A stretch of DNA of 64,000 nt, from the NCBI RefSeq assembly GCF_000474745.1, contig NZ_ASJR01000013.1, forward strand, positions 18,669 to 82,668. Reading direction: 5' to 3'. How positions within the stretch are numbered: the stretch's first letter is position 1; every line of letters starts with the position of its first letter. Below, one piece after another: positions 56,282-64,000 of the stretch. Source of the stretch: Chitinivibrio alkaliphilus ACht1. Its GTDB lineage: Bacteria; Fibrobacterota; Chitinivibrionia; Chitinivibrionales; Chitinivibrionaceae. A program made the position numbers and the translations under genes. Under the pieces are notes generated by a model that made no database searches, was not told the origin of the DNA, and saw only the letters and a list, made by a program, of their open reading frames with translations.

Positions 56282-58395
56282 TATTTCCTCCCCGTAGTAA
56301 TTTCATGTTTGAGGTTATGGAAAAACTGGACAAGAAAAAATATGTTGTATAGAGACAGTACGGCCATGCAGATCAGTTTAACGAGGGTGTCCCTTTGAAA
56401 ATAGAGGGTGAATTGTGTAGATAGAATGGTTGCGTATAAGGTGTATACCACAATGGTCATAAAAAAGGGAAACAGGTTTTTGCTTTGTGTATCCCGAAGG
56501 AAAAATACCTTGCTACCCGGAACCAACAGGTTCATAATAATTCCTGTCATACGGTTCATAAAGCGTTTATGCAGTGATATTTTTATTTTCATGCTTTCTA
56601 CAAGAGAGCTGTTTGATATGGCACCGAGGCTTTTTTTACACTCAAGACAGTACTCTCCTTCGCGACATTTGCGGCAGGTTTTCCGTCCACATAGTGAGCA
56701 TGCCCCCACGGAAGAGCGCTTATTACCGTGGGAGATCTTGTAGACAACCGCCCAGAGCGTGGCGATTACTAAAATAATGAGGGTTGGAAGCAAGGAAATA
56801 TGGAAAAATTGATAGCCCCACACAAGGCTGGTACGGTGCTGTCTTCCAGCCAAAAGACTCCCGATATTTTTCCAGAGGTAGTGAGGTGAGAATTCTCCGA
56901 GAATATATCGTCGTAAGGGAGGCCATTGTTTACCAAAGTAGCGGGTATTCTCATCGGTGAATCTGCCAATAATATCTCCGTCAATCTGAGCAGCACGGCG
57001 AAAATACTCTCCTGAATACCGTTCGTTTCTATATTCCAGAAGCCCACGGCTGTAGTTGTAATTTGCTGCAGCTGACTGGGGGTATTGCTCCTGCGCTTCT
57101 TCGAGGAAAGAGAGCCCCGCATCAATATCGCCTGCAAGAAGATGCATGGGACCAGCAGTGATACGACTGGGTTTACAATTGGCCTTTCTTCGCACGGCAA
57201 GGTCGCTGTAGTACGCCGCGCGGGAAAAGTCTTCTTCGCGGGCATAGCTGAGAGAGAGGCTGGTGTATAAGAGGGCGCGGTGCAGCTGTGAATAGGTATC
57301 GTTTTCAAGGGTCTCATACACCGTTTTTCGAAAGAGACTATCCGTATTTTCTTCTAGAGAACGTATGTAGAGAGCGTGGGGAGCTTCAGGGCTTTCTAAA
57401 TACGTACGGTCTGCGTTTACCGTTCGCAAGAGGGGCATGCTCATGAGTCCCACGACAAGGGCAAGGGCAAAGTAGTGATCTTTTTTCTCTTCAGCAAATA
57501 TGATAATAAAAAGGGCTGTGGCAAAAAAGAGGGGGTAGGAGAAAAAGATCAGCAGGCAGAGCAGGGGAAGTACGACATAGGTAATGCGTAGGTAGTATGG
57601 TATTTGACGTGGGTAGAGACAGCTGAGTTTGTGCAGTATTACTGAATAATATCGAATTAAGAGTACGAAAAGCAGAACATAGACAGCGGTATGAATGAGG
57701 GTTGACAAAAATGAGACAAGGGCCGATATGAAGGATAGCTGTCCATGCCATGTGCCGAGGGAGGCGGTGAAACAGTTCTTGAAAGAAAAAAGAGTAGTAA
57801 GAAATGGGGTGGTAGCATGGGGCAGAAAAATCCTGTTTCTTTCGTAGAGGCAGGGCGACGTAGAGAACCGTTCTGCGTAGGAGAGGTAGCGTTCTGCATC
57901 ATCATAGTTTTCTTGGCTGAAGGCATGGCGTGATAAGTTAATGAATAAATGTTCCACCAGGGGAGTTGCAATGCTACCGCTGGATATCTGTATTTTGTAG
58001 AGTGAGTCCAGTACATCCTCTGCGTGATCGGATATGTTATAGCGCTCAAAGCTTGTAAAGAGAGACCAAAGGTGTGTTGGGTTTGACATTGCCCGTGATT
58101 TTGCTTTTTCAAAGAGCGCCTTTGTTTCCCCCGGGGGCTGAGCAAGGCCCTTGAGAAAGCTCACATAATAGGAAAGGGAGTCGCCGGCCTGCTGTTCGAA
58201 TTGAGTGGTTGTTTCGGGAGAAATCTGTTCTTTCGCAGGGGTAGAGTGGTGGAATATCTCTGTGAGAATTGAGTTGCGCTGGGCAAGATGGGTACGAAAA
58301 GAATCTCCCTGCAGAGTGGATGCCGTAACAGAGAGGGTCCAGCCGAATAGGAAAAATATGGTACAATATTTTGTAATCATAGTAGTTCTTTTCAT
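56281..58395 (-). CDS. multi-pass membrane protein with TPR-like region and cysteine cluster
   Basis: 704 residues. A signal peptide, a helical periplasmic region, several membrane helices (about 225-330), a second TPR-like block (about 360-480), another helix (about 530-550), a cytoplasmic cysteine cluster CSLCGRKTCRKCREGEYCLE and two or three C-terminal helices. The cysteine spacing suggests a zinc ribbon. ATG 58395 has GGGA upstream; ATG 58380 is an alternative. Paired with the DUF4388 gene. I recognise no family. Confidence 0.65.
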   Translation of the reverse strand: MKRTTMITKYCTIFFLFGWTLSVTASTLQGDSFRTHLAQRNSILTEIFHHSTPAKEQISPETTTQFEQQAGDSLSYYVSFLKGLAQPPGETKALFEKAKSRAMSNPTHLWSLFTSFERYNISDHAEDVLDSLYKIQISSGSIATPLVEHLFINLSRHAFSQENYDDAERYLSYAERFSTSPCLYERNRIFLPHATTPFLTTLFSFKNCFTASLGTWHGQLSFISALVSFLSTLIHTAVYVLLFVLLIRYYSVILHKLSCLYPRQIPYYLRITYVVLPLLCLLIFFSYPLFFATALFIIIFAEEKKDHYFALALVVGLMSMPLLRTVNADRTYLESPEAPHALYIRSLEENTDSLFRKTVYETLENDTYSQLHRALLYTSLSLSYAREEDFSRAAYYSDLAVRRKANCKPSRITAGPMHLLAGDIDAGLSFLEEAQEQYPQSAAANYNYSRGLLEYRNERYSGEYFRRAAQIDGDIIGRFTDENTRYFGKQWPPLRRYILGEFSPHYLWKNIGSLLAGRQHRTSLVWGYQFFHISLLPTLIILVIATLWAVVYKISHGNKRSSVGACSLCGRKTCRKCREGEYCLECKKSLGAISNSSLVESMKIKISLHKRFMNRMTGIIMNLLVPGSKVFFLRDTQSKNLFPFFMTIVVYTLYATILSTQFTLYFQRDTLVKLICMAVLSLYNIFFLVQFFHNLKHEITTGRK

Positions 58396-58506
58396 TATGT
58401 TCCCAGTAGTATAATATAGTACTTTCAAAAAACCAAAGTAAAAATTTGATACTTTCATGATAAGTATACAGTTTTGCAGCTGTTTGTCAAATAAAGAGGC
58501 ATCTTC

Positions 58507-59727
58507 TTACTCCGGGGTGTCACCGAGGATGTGCGAAAGGGCGGTACGATGAATTATCAGGGAAAAAAGAGTGTTTATACTGCAATACCCACAGAGAAAC
58601 AGAAGGGGGGATTGAAATGTTTCGTTTACGGCAAGTAGAAAAAAAACGATAGAGAGTACACGAAATATGATGAGACGAAACAGGATTTTTTGACGGCGAG
58701 CTGCTTCAAAGAGGCGGCCTGCAGGTTCAAAAATAACATCGGCAAATACCATTATGGGGAGTATTTGAGCATATACACCTGCTTCATGCCACGCAGCACC
58801 GAAAAGAGTGGTGAACAAAGAAGGGGCAAGGAGTATGAAAAAAAGGAGAAATGGAGTTGATATTAGAAGACTTTTTCGGCGAAGTGACGTTGTGATTTGC
58901 TTCAGTGCTTTCGGGTTTGTGTGGATACGCTTCCCCGCTTCTGCATAATAGGCATCATTTACAGCAGAACCGATAATCTGGGCAGGCACACGAACCATGG
59001 CATAGGCCAGCCCGTAATACCCCGCTGTTGCAGAGGAGAAATTCCACGAAAGATAGAGGGGGGGGATGGCCACAACAAAGGCAGATAAAAGGGTTGTGGG
59101 AAAGGTATAGCGGGGGAATTCCTGATATTTTTGTGCGACGGCCCAAAGGGCCTTGGGTGATGTGATATTGAAAGTTGGCAGGGGGTAGAGCAGGGCCAAG
59201 GCTGCTAAGAAGACGCCACTGATGCCGCTGAGAATAAGCCCGGTGCTTCCCCAGGAAAATATGCCGGAAAGGAGTTTTCCTCCTGCTGTCCACGTGCTTT
59301 GCAGAAGGAGTGCCCATGCCACCCGACGAAACTGATTTTTTTGATACTGTATTTTTTTGAAGATGTCGAAAAGAGATGTGCTTAGGTAGGCAAGGGCAAG
59401 CAGAGGAGCGTGGGGTATGGAGAATAGTTCCCTGGTCCCTTGGGTTGTCGTGAATGTGAGCACCGCAAGGAAAATGAATAACACGATAGAGAGTGTAAGG
59501 GTACAAAGCTGCGAAAAATCTTTTTTACATGATTGGAGAACAAGGGTGTTTTCATATTTTACCGCCCCCACAGATATCATGGCGAGGGCTGCCATAAAGG
59601 TGGTATAATACCCATACTCCTCCGGGCTGAAGAGGCGAGTGATAAGAGGCGTGATAAGCAGGGAAACCACCTTTGCATACCCTACGGCACCGCTGAGACT
59701 CAGTATGTTCTGTGTAAGATTATGCAT
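58507..59727 (-). CDS. Wzx-like polysaccharide flippase (MOP family)
   Basis: 406 residues with about 11-12 membrane helices. The N-terminus LLITPLITRLFSPEEYGYYT is the typical RfbX/Wzx start, and the segment PAQIIGSAVNDAYYAEAGKR is another family hallmark. It flips lipid-linked oligosaccharide across the inner membrane. Its start overlaps the preceding gene by eight bases. Confidence 0.88.
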   Translation of the reverse strand: MHNLTQNILSLSGAVGYAKVVSLLITPLITRLFSPEEYGYYTTFMAALAMISVGAVKYENTLVLQSCKKDFSQLCTLTLSIVLFIFLAVLTFTTTQGTRELFSIPHAPLLALAYLSTSLFDIFKKIQYQKNQFRRVAWALLLQSTWTAGGKLLSGIFSWGSTGLILSGISGVFLAALALLYPLPTFNITSPKALWAVAQKYQEFPRYTFPTTLLSAFVVAIPPLYLSWNFSSATAGYYGLAYAMVRVPAQIIGSAVNDAYYAEAGKRIHTNPKALKQITTSLRRKSLLISTPFLLFFILLAPSLFTTLFGAAWHEAGVYAQILPIMVFADVIFEPAGRLFEAARRQKILFRLIIFRVLSIVFFLLAVNETFQSPLLFLCGYCSINTLFSLIIHRTALSHILGDTPE

Positions 59728-60472
59728 GGGAGAGATTGCGTAAGAAGGGGATGGCTTTTTTCATCATGTCATGAGGTGATTGCTCTGCATTGAGGGAGAG
59801 AACAGATACTCCCTTATTGGCAAGAATCTCTGCAATATGCCGAGCTGTATCTTGTTCTCTCTGAAGCTGTTCCGATGTGAGTGTTGCATGAAGCGGGAGT
59901 TTTTTCTTTCGTTGCGACAGGCGGGTGTACACTGTTTCAACCGACGCATGCAAGTAGAGCACTGCCGCTGGAAGCGGGGCGTGATGAAAGTAGTGTTTCA
60001 AGGTTTTTGTTTCGTGGGAGTCTGTTCCCGGTAACACACAGTAAGCCTTATGTGCTACCCCTTCATCTACAAGTAGGGGCCTCTCATGCGGAGCATGGGT
60101 GGATTCAAAGAAGAGGATGTCTTCGAGAATCTCTTTAATAGAGCAGAGTCCCGCCAGTTTCCACCAACTCGGTTTTGAGCTCTTCTGAAAAAGAGCTAGG
60201 AGGTCGGCAATAAAGTGAGCATATTCCTGGTTCTGTGTAAAGGCGTGTGGCCGGCTTTTTCTTTTTCGTATGGTAGTTACAATTCGTTCTTCTACCTCCG
60301 TGGAAAGAAGTGTTGTTGCCTGGACACATCCCCGCAGAGGACGTGGTACTAGGTCGTAGCTCAAGTCTTTCTCTGTTCTCCACGAGCGGGTACGAACACT
60401 GCACAAGTGGCGGTACAAACTGCTTTTTCCTGTTCCCGGCGCTCCGATACACTCAACTCTTTGCATAGGCAT
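59720..60472 (-). CDS. P-loop kinase-like protein
   Basis: 250 residues. Walker A GAPGTGKSSLYRHL lies near the N-terminus; LLVDEGVAHKAYCVLPG in the middle is a likely Walker B region; PAAVLYLHASVETVYTRLSQ resembles the lid of nucleotide and sugar kinases. It may phosphorylate a sugar or lipid intermediate for the flippase downstream, but the substrate cannot be read from sequence. ATG 60472 has AAGGA upstream; ATG 60466 is an alternative. Confidence 0.65.
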   Translation of the reverse strand: MPMQRVECIGAPGTGKSSLYRHLCSVRTRSWRTEKDLSYDLVPRPLRGCVQATTLLSTEVEERIVTTIRKRKSRPHAFTQNQEYAHFIADLLALFQKSSKPSWWKLAGLCSIKEILEDILFFESTHAPHERPLLVDEGVAHKAYCVLPGTDSHETKTLKHYFHHAPLPAAVLYLHASVETVYTRLSQRKKKLPLHATLTSEQLQREQDTARHIAEILANKGVSVLSLNAEQSPHDMMKKAIPFLRNLSHA

Positions 60473-60728
60473 CTCCGTTCCTTTTTCAAAAATACTATGA
60501 GATAAACCGTTAAGGGGATCTCTTTTGTATGATAGCAGGATTGTTATGCCTCTTGTGATTCTGAATGTGCAAAAAACAAGCAAAAGTTGTTGTTTGTGTA
60601 TAGAAAAATGCAAACAATGCGTTGCGATAAAAAAAAGGTAATAAGGAAGTAAAAACAAACAATTTGTATTATATTTACAAGAGGGAGCGGGTATGCACGA
60701 CAACTTTTACTGAGTAAAGGGATGTACT

Positions 60729-61942
60729 ATGTTACAAAAACACGCTATATGGGCAGGTTTTTTTGTTGTTTTTTTCTCATTCACACTGTTGGGGCATCCT
60801 TTAGTCCGCCAGATCCGGCAGGAAGGATCCTTCTGATATATAACAGCAGGATTGGAGCTTCCAGTTCAGATAATATGCGTAATATTCGCCAAGCCTTGGA
60901 GAATATTGCCCCTGAGGAGAGTTCTGAGCGCCCCGTCATAGATGTGTTGGAAATACAGGATGCGGATATCCTTGGGTTTTATGATGAATTGCAGGAGCAG
61001 TATCCCGAAGTAGTAAATGAGTATCCCGCGGGGGAAGAACTTCTTGCCTGGAGTCAGGTGTGGGATATCCGTTTGGCCACAGCAGAAGGGTCAAACGACC
61101 CTATAGAACATCCCATCGACCATTTTGACGGAGACCTGCGAGACCCTACGAGTGATTACAATCTTTTTCAAGCCTATCTAGAAGCGGGCGGGTCTATCTA
61201 TTTAAGTGGTTCTCACTCCCGGTATGCAGGGCGCTTTCGTAATGGAGAGCTTTTTAATTTTATCAACTATATGGTGTATGGCTCTCCCGTCCTTGATGTG
61301 GAAAATGTCGGAAACACTTCAGGTGGAGGGCACTATCCGCTACGTATTCCCTCAGATCCTGAAGACTTTGATCGTAATTTCAACGATCTAACTCGTATTT
61401 TGGAGGATGGTTCAGATGCTCTTGAGTTTTGGTATGTAGGGCATTATACTGACTCTATCGACCGCGCCTACCCGCTTTTGAATATTGTGAGTGGTGGGCC
61501 AACCATGTATGCCTGGCTTGCAGAGGATATGGAACAAACCGATGCGGGGCGCCTTGCCTTAAGTTTAGATAAAAGCTGGATGGATGGGCAGCTCTCTTCG
61601 GGGGCCGAGCTTCTTATTCAGAATATTTACACTCTTTTAAGTGGGTATCGTCACTACGACCTTATCAAAGAGTTTGAAACCGAAGAGATAGATCTTCATG
61701 GGCAGGACTATTTTACAATTACCGTAGATAGTCATGAAGAGTTCTTTGATTTGGAAAATATTGTCGTGACGGATACCATGCCTGCGTGTTTGGCCTTTAT
61801 TTCAAGTGAGCCAGCACCCGATGAGCGCACTACGGATTCTGACGGTCGGGATGTCTTAGTGTGGGATATGGAAACAATCCCCGCTGGAGAGTCACGTGAA
61901 GTACGCGTTCGCTATGAAGCAGTTTCCACGGAATGTGAATAG
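60729..61942 (+). CDS. secreted protein with DUF11-like C-terminal domain, apparent frameshift
   Basis: The best start is ATG 60729, with AAAGGG eight bases upstream, giving a signal peptide MLQKHAIWAGFFVVFFSFTL. That frame must gain one base near the T7 runs (60758-60775) or the G4 run (60791-60794) to enter the main frame at ASFSPPDPAGRILLIYNSRI, for 404 residues in total. The central part (about 60-300) is unassigned. The C-terminal 80 residues (VVTDTMPACLAFISSEP, VWDMETIPAGESREV) look like a DUF11/conserved-repeat domain. It is followed nine bases later by the repeat protein gene. Confidence 0.62.
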
Positions 61943-61951
61943 GAGTTATCC

Positions 61952-64000
61952 ATGACTTATAAACAAATACCAGTATTGCTACTTGTCGCGGCGTCGTGTC
62001 TTTGGGCAGATTTCACCATTGGTGGGATACGGATTGAACCGGAGTTTGTTCGCCCCGGTGAGGAATTGACCCTCCACGTACTTATGGAGTATCGTCCAGA
62101 GAGAGTTCATAATCAGGATAATATTTACTTGACTGCTGTTTTTTCTGATACCGACGATTGGGGTGCCGGTGACCTCTTTGTCTATGAAGACTCCAATGGT
62201 GAAGAGGTTCTGGATGGGATTCCTGAAGATCCTGAGGAGTTTCACGGTGGGGAGTATTATGCTCCGTATATTCGCCCCGGTGATGAGATTCCGGCGGGGT
62301 GGCATGAGTATTCCTTTACTACGGTGGTGCCAGAGCGGTATGCCCAGAAAGATGCGGTGTATATTGTGGTGCGTGCTGCTGAAGGGTTATCTCATGGTTG
62401 GCCTCCCTTAACAGTAAACTCATATTATTCAGGGTTAGGTGGAACGACACAGGAGGAGTCCGAGCGTTTTGAGGTAACTGACAGGAAATATGCCATATAT
62501 AATCTTGCTCACAGCCCTGGTAAAACTGATCGGGCACGTATTGTCATTGTTGATGGTCGTGAAGCACCGGCGACTCTCTTTCTCAACGATCAGGAACAAG
62601 ACAGTAATGTAGATGATGCTGTGGAAAATAGTCGTGAATTTCAGACTGAATCACACCGTATTGAGATAGATTTGCGGGATCCCGATGGAAATGATATTTC
62701 TGATGTTGGATCCATTTATTATGCCCAGAATAATGAAGAAGCGGTGATTGGGGAAAATGAGTATACCGGTCCCTTTGACATATATGCGGGGGATACCATC
62801 CGTGCCGTTGCACAAGTTGAGGGGTATCAAGACCCCGTAGAAGGCTACTGGGTGTATGAGCAGAATCTGCCCGAAGCACGTCTTGAGGCCGACCCTGCCG
62901 AACCCTACAATGGTGTATATACCTATGACACCCCCTCTATGAATGTCACCCTGACCACCAATGAGGGAAATACCATCTACTACACCACCGATGGGAGCGA
63001 ACCCACTACTTCATCACCTTCACTTTCTGGTCATACGGGTGATGTTGAGATCCGAGGTGATGCGACCCTTCGAGCTCTTGCAACAGGACCAGCCTATGAG
63101 TCGAAGGATTCCACCTGGCTCTATCGGTGCGTTCTACCTGAAGCAAAGCTAGAGGCCGACCCTGCCGAACCCTACGATGGCGTATATACCTATGACACCC
63201 CCTCTATGAATGTCACCCTGACCACCAATGAGGGAAATACCATCTACTACACCACCGACGGAAGTGAGCCCACCTCCTCATCTACTTCACTTTCGGGACA
63301 TACGGGAGAGGTGGAGATACAGGGCGATGCTACGCTTCGGGCTCGTGCCGTGGGAGATGCCTACGCCACCAAAGATTCTACCTGGCTCTATGAGAGTATC
63401 CTTCCCCGCCTACGTATCTACGCCGATGCGGGGTATGAAGATCCGGCCGATACGGTTGATTTTTACTTCGACACCACGGTGGTTCTCTGGGCAGAGGATG
63501 AAGAGGGAAATCGTGTTGATGATGCAGAGATTTATTACCTCATAGATGACGGGAGTGGTCCTGATATCAGTGAGGAGAACCGCACGCTCTATGATGGTGA
63601 CCCCCTTGTGCTGGATGAAACTTCCCGTGTGCAGGCCGTGGCGGTTCACGAAATGTATCAAGGGGTGTATCATCTATGGCACTACCGCCTTCGTGAAAAA
63701 GAGGCCCCGCTTCACGCCCACTCCTTTACCACCTCCCATGTAGATGGAGCACTGGTGCAGGGCAAATCTGCCCAAGCAGAGGGCGACGAGATCCCCTTTG
63801 GCACATCTCTGCGCCTTGTCTTTGAAAGTCCTGTTTTTGAGCGGGATGCCTCCGATGTGGCGTATCGTACTGACGGCGGTTCGTGGGTGAATTACGACTC
63901 TGAAGACACCCTCTTTCTTACAGAGGAACATGATGATACCACCCATATCTCCCTCCGGGCTTCAGCTCATGGATATGAAGATGCGTCCCTTGATTTGTAT
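61952..64000 (+). CDS. repeat-rich secreted protein, 3' end outside window
   Basis: About 683 residues are in the window and the frame is open at the right edge. A signal peptide (MTYKQIPVLLLVAASCLWA) precedes an acidic beta-rich region. From about residue 210 there are four or more related modules of about 89-95 residues; the two central ones are nearly identical. The motif IYYTTDGSEPT followed by LSGHTG is typical of CHB_HEX_C (chitobiase C-terminal-like) domains, often found beside carbohydrate-active or adhesive domains. AGGAG lies seven bases before the ATG. It is probably co-transcribed with the gene upstream. Confidence 0.78.
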   Translation, partial: MTYKQIPVLLLVAASCLWADFTIGGIRIEPEFVRPGEELTLHVLMEYRPERVHNQDNIYLTAVFSDTDDWGAGDLFVYEDSNGEEVLDGIPEDPEEFHGGEYYAPYIRPGDEIPAGWHEYSFTTVVPERYAQKDAVYIVVRAAEGLSHGWPPLTVNSYYSGLGGTTQEESERFEVTDRKYAIYNLAHSPGKTDRARIVIVDGREAPATLFLNDQEQDSNVDDAVENSREFQTESHRIEIDLRDPDGNDISDVGSIYYAQNNEEAVIGENEYTGPFDIYAGDTIRAVAQVEGYQDPVEGYWVYEQNLPEARLEADPAEPYNGVYTYDTPSMNVTLTTNEGNTIYYTTDGSEPTTSSPSLSGHTGDVEIRGDATLRALATGPAYESKDSTWLYRCVLPEAKLEADPAEPYDGVYTYDTPSMNVTLTTNEGNTIYYTTDGSEPTSSSTSLSGHTGEVEIQGDATLRARAVGDAYATKDSTWLYESILPRLRIYADAGYEDPADTVDFYFDTTVVLWAEDEEGNRVDDAEIYYLIDDGSGPDISEENRTLYDGDPLVLDETSRVQAVAVHEMYQGVYHLWHYRLREKEAPLHAHSFTTSHVDGALVQGKSAQAEGDEIPFGTSLRLVFESPVFERDASDVAYRTDGGSWVNYDSEDTLFLTEEHDDTTHISLRASAHGYEDASLDLY
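62882..63415 (+). repeat. two tandem 267-bp coding repeats
   Basis: Unit 1 (62882-63148) and unit 2 (63149-63415) encode 89-residue CHB_HEX_C-like modules. The first 120 or so bases of the two units differ at only about six sites; the ends differ more. This indicates a recent duplication or gene conversion inside the gene. Confidence 0.92.

Noticed and set aside
48823..60472. glycan region as a transferred island
   Set aside because: No integrase, insertion sequence or flanking repeat is visible, and the tRNA-Leu shows no duplicated 3' end nearby.
1..64000. CRISPR arrays, prophage and transposases
   Set aside because: Read for regularly spaced repeats and for transposase or phage proteins; none seen.

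Overview
The window (64 kb) is a compact chromosomal stretch of a Gram-negative bacterium. TonB/ExbB/ExbD genes, a lipoprotein, signal peptides and a C-terminal domain of the type IX secretion (T9SS) kind show an outer membrane. The secreted proteins are unusually acidic, as in salt-adapted bacteria. Citramalate-route isoleucine synthesis, DUF342/FapA, a GH84 glycosidase and CHB_HEX_C-like repeats would fit a Fibrobacterota/Chitinivibrionia-like, possibly haloalkaliphilic organism. That placement is inference only; no rRNA is present. I see no phage, insertion sequence or CRISPR array.

Layout. 1-2.1 kb: hybrid histidine kinase cut by the left edge. 2.4-4.1 kb: tRNA-Pro, rseC-like gene, alr. 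4.35-5.7 kb: CLC channel. 5.7-10.2 kb: greA-lepA-tex on the minus strand. 10.3-12.5 kb: plant-type fabI, then argG. 12.6-17.9 kb: four-gene signalling operon (receiver-kinase, receiver-HDOD, receiver-coiled coil, FapA). 17.9-24.4 kb: Slt-like transglycosylase, Nudix hydrolase, flippase-like membrane protein, TPR protein and nadE. 24.5-29.1 kb: lipoprotein, dapA, ilvE and cimA. 29.2-34.1 kb: DUF3450/TtpC/ExbB/ExbD/TonB/TPR operon. 34.4-36.7 kb: small membrane peptide, SPL-like radical SAM protein, rpsD. 36.8-39.8 kb: pyrG-purF. 39.9-42 kb: large secreted acidic protein. 42.4-45.1 kb: cheV and small or unknown genes. 45.2-48.8 kb: tyrA-nadK-recN. 48.8-60.5 kb: glycan genes (two glycosyltransferases, a NodB-like protein, AEC transporter, GH84, methyltransferase, Wzx-like flippase, P-loop kinase-like protein), with tRNA-Leu and a DUF4388/membrane-TPR pair in the middle. 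60.7-64 kb: two secreted proteins, the second with tandem repeats and cut by the right edge.

A pattern across the window is that six otherwise good genes (rseC, fapA, a Nudix gene, ilvE, an unknown gene at 44.7 kb, and a secreted protein at 60.7 kb) each need a single-base change to give a full-length family member. In five the change lies in an identifiable A or T run; in the sixth it lies near T7 and G4 runs. Five of the six are one base short. This looks like homopolymer under-calling in the assembly; transcriptional slippage or phase variation are less likely alternatives. Coordinates for these genes cover the restored frame. Convergent genes often overlap at their 3' ends, again showing tight packing.
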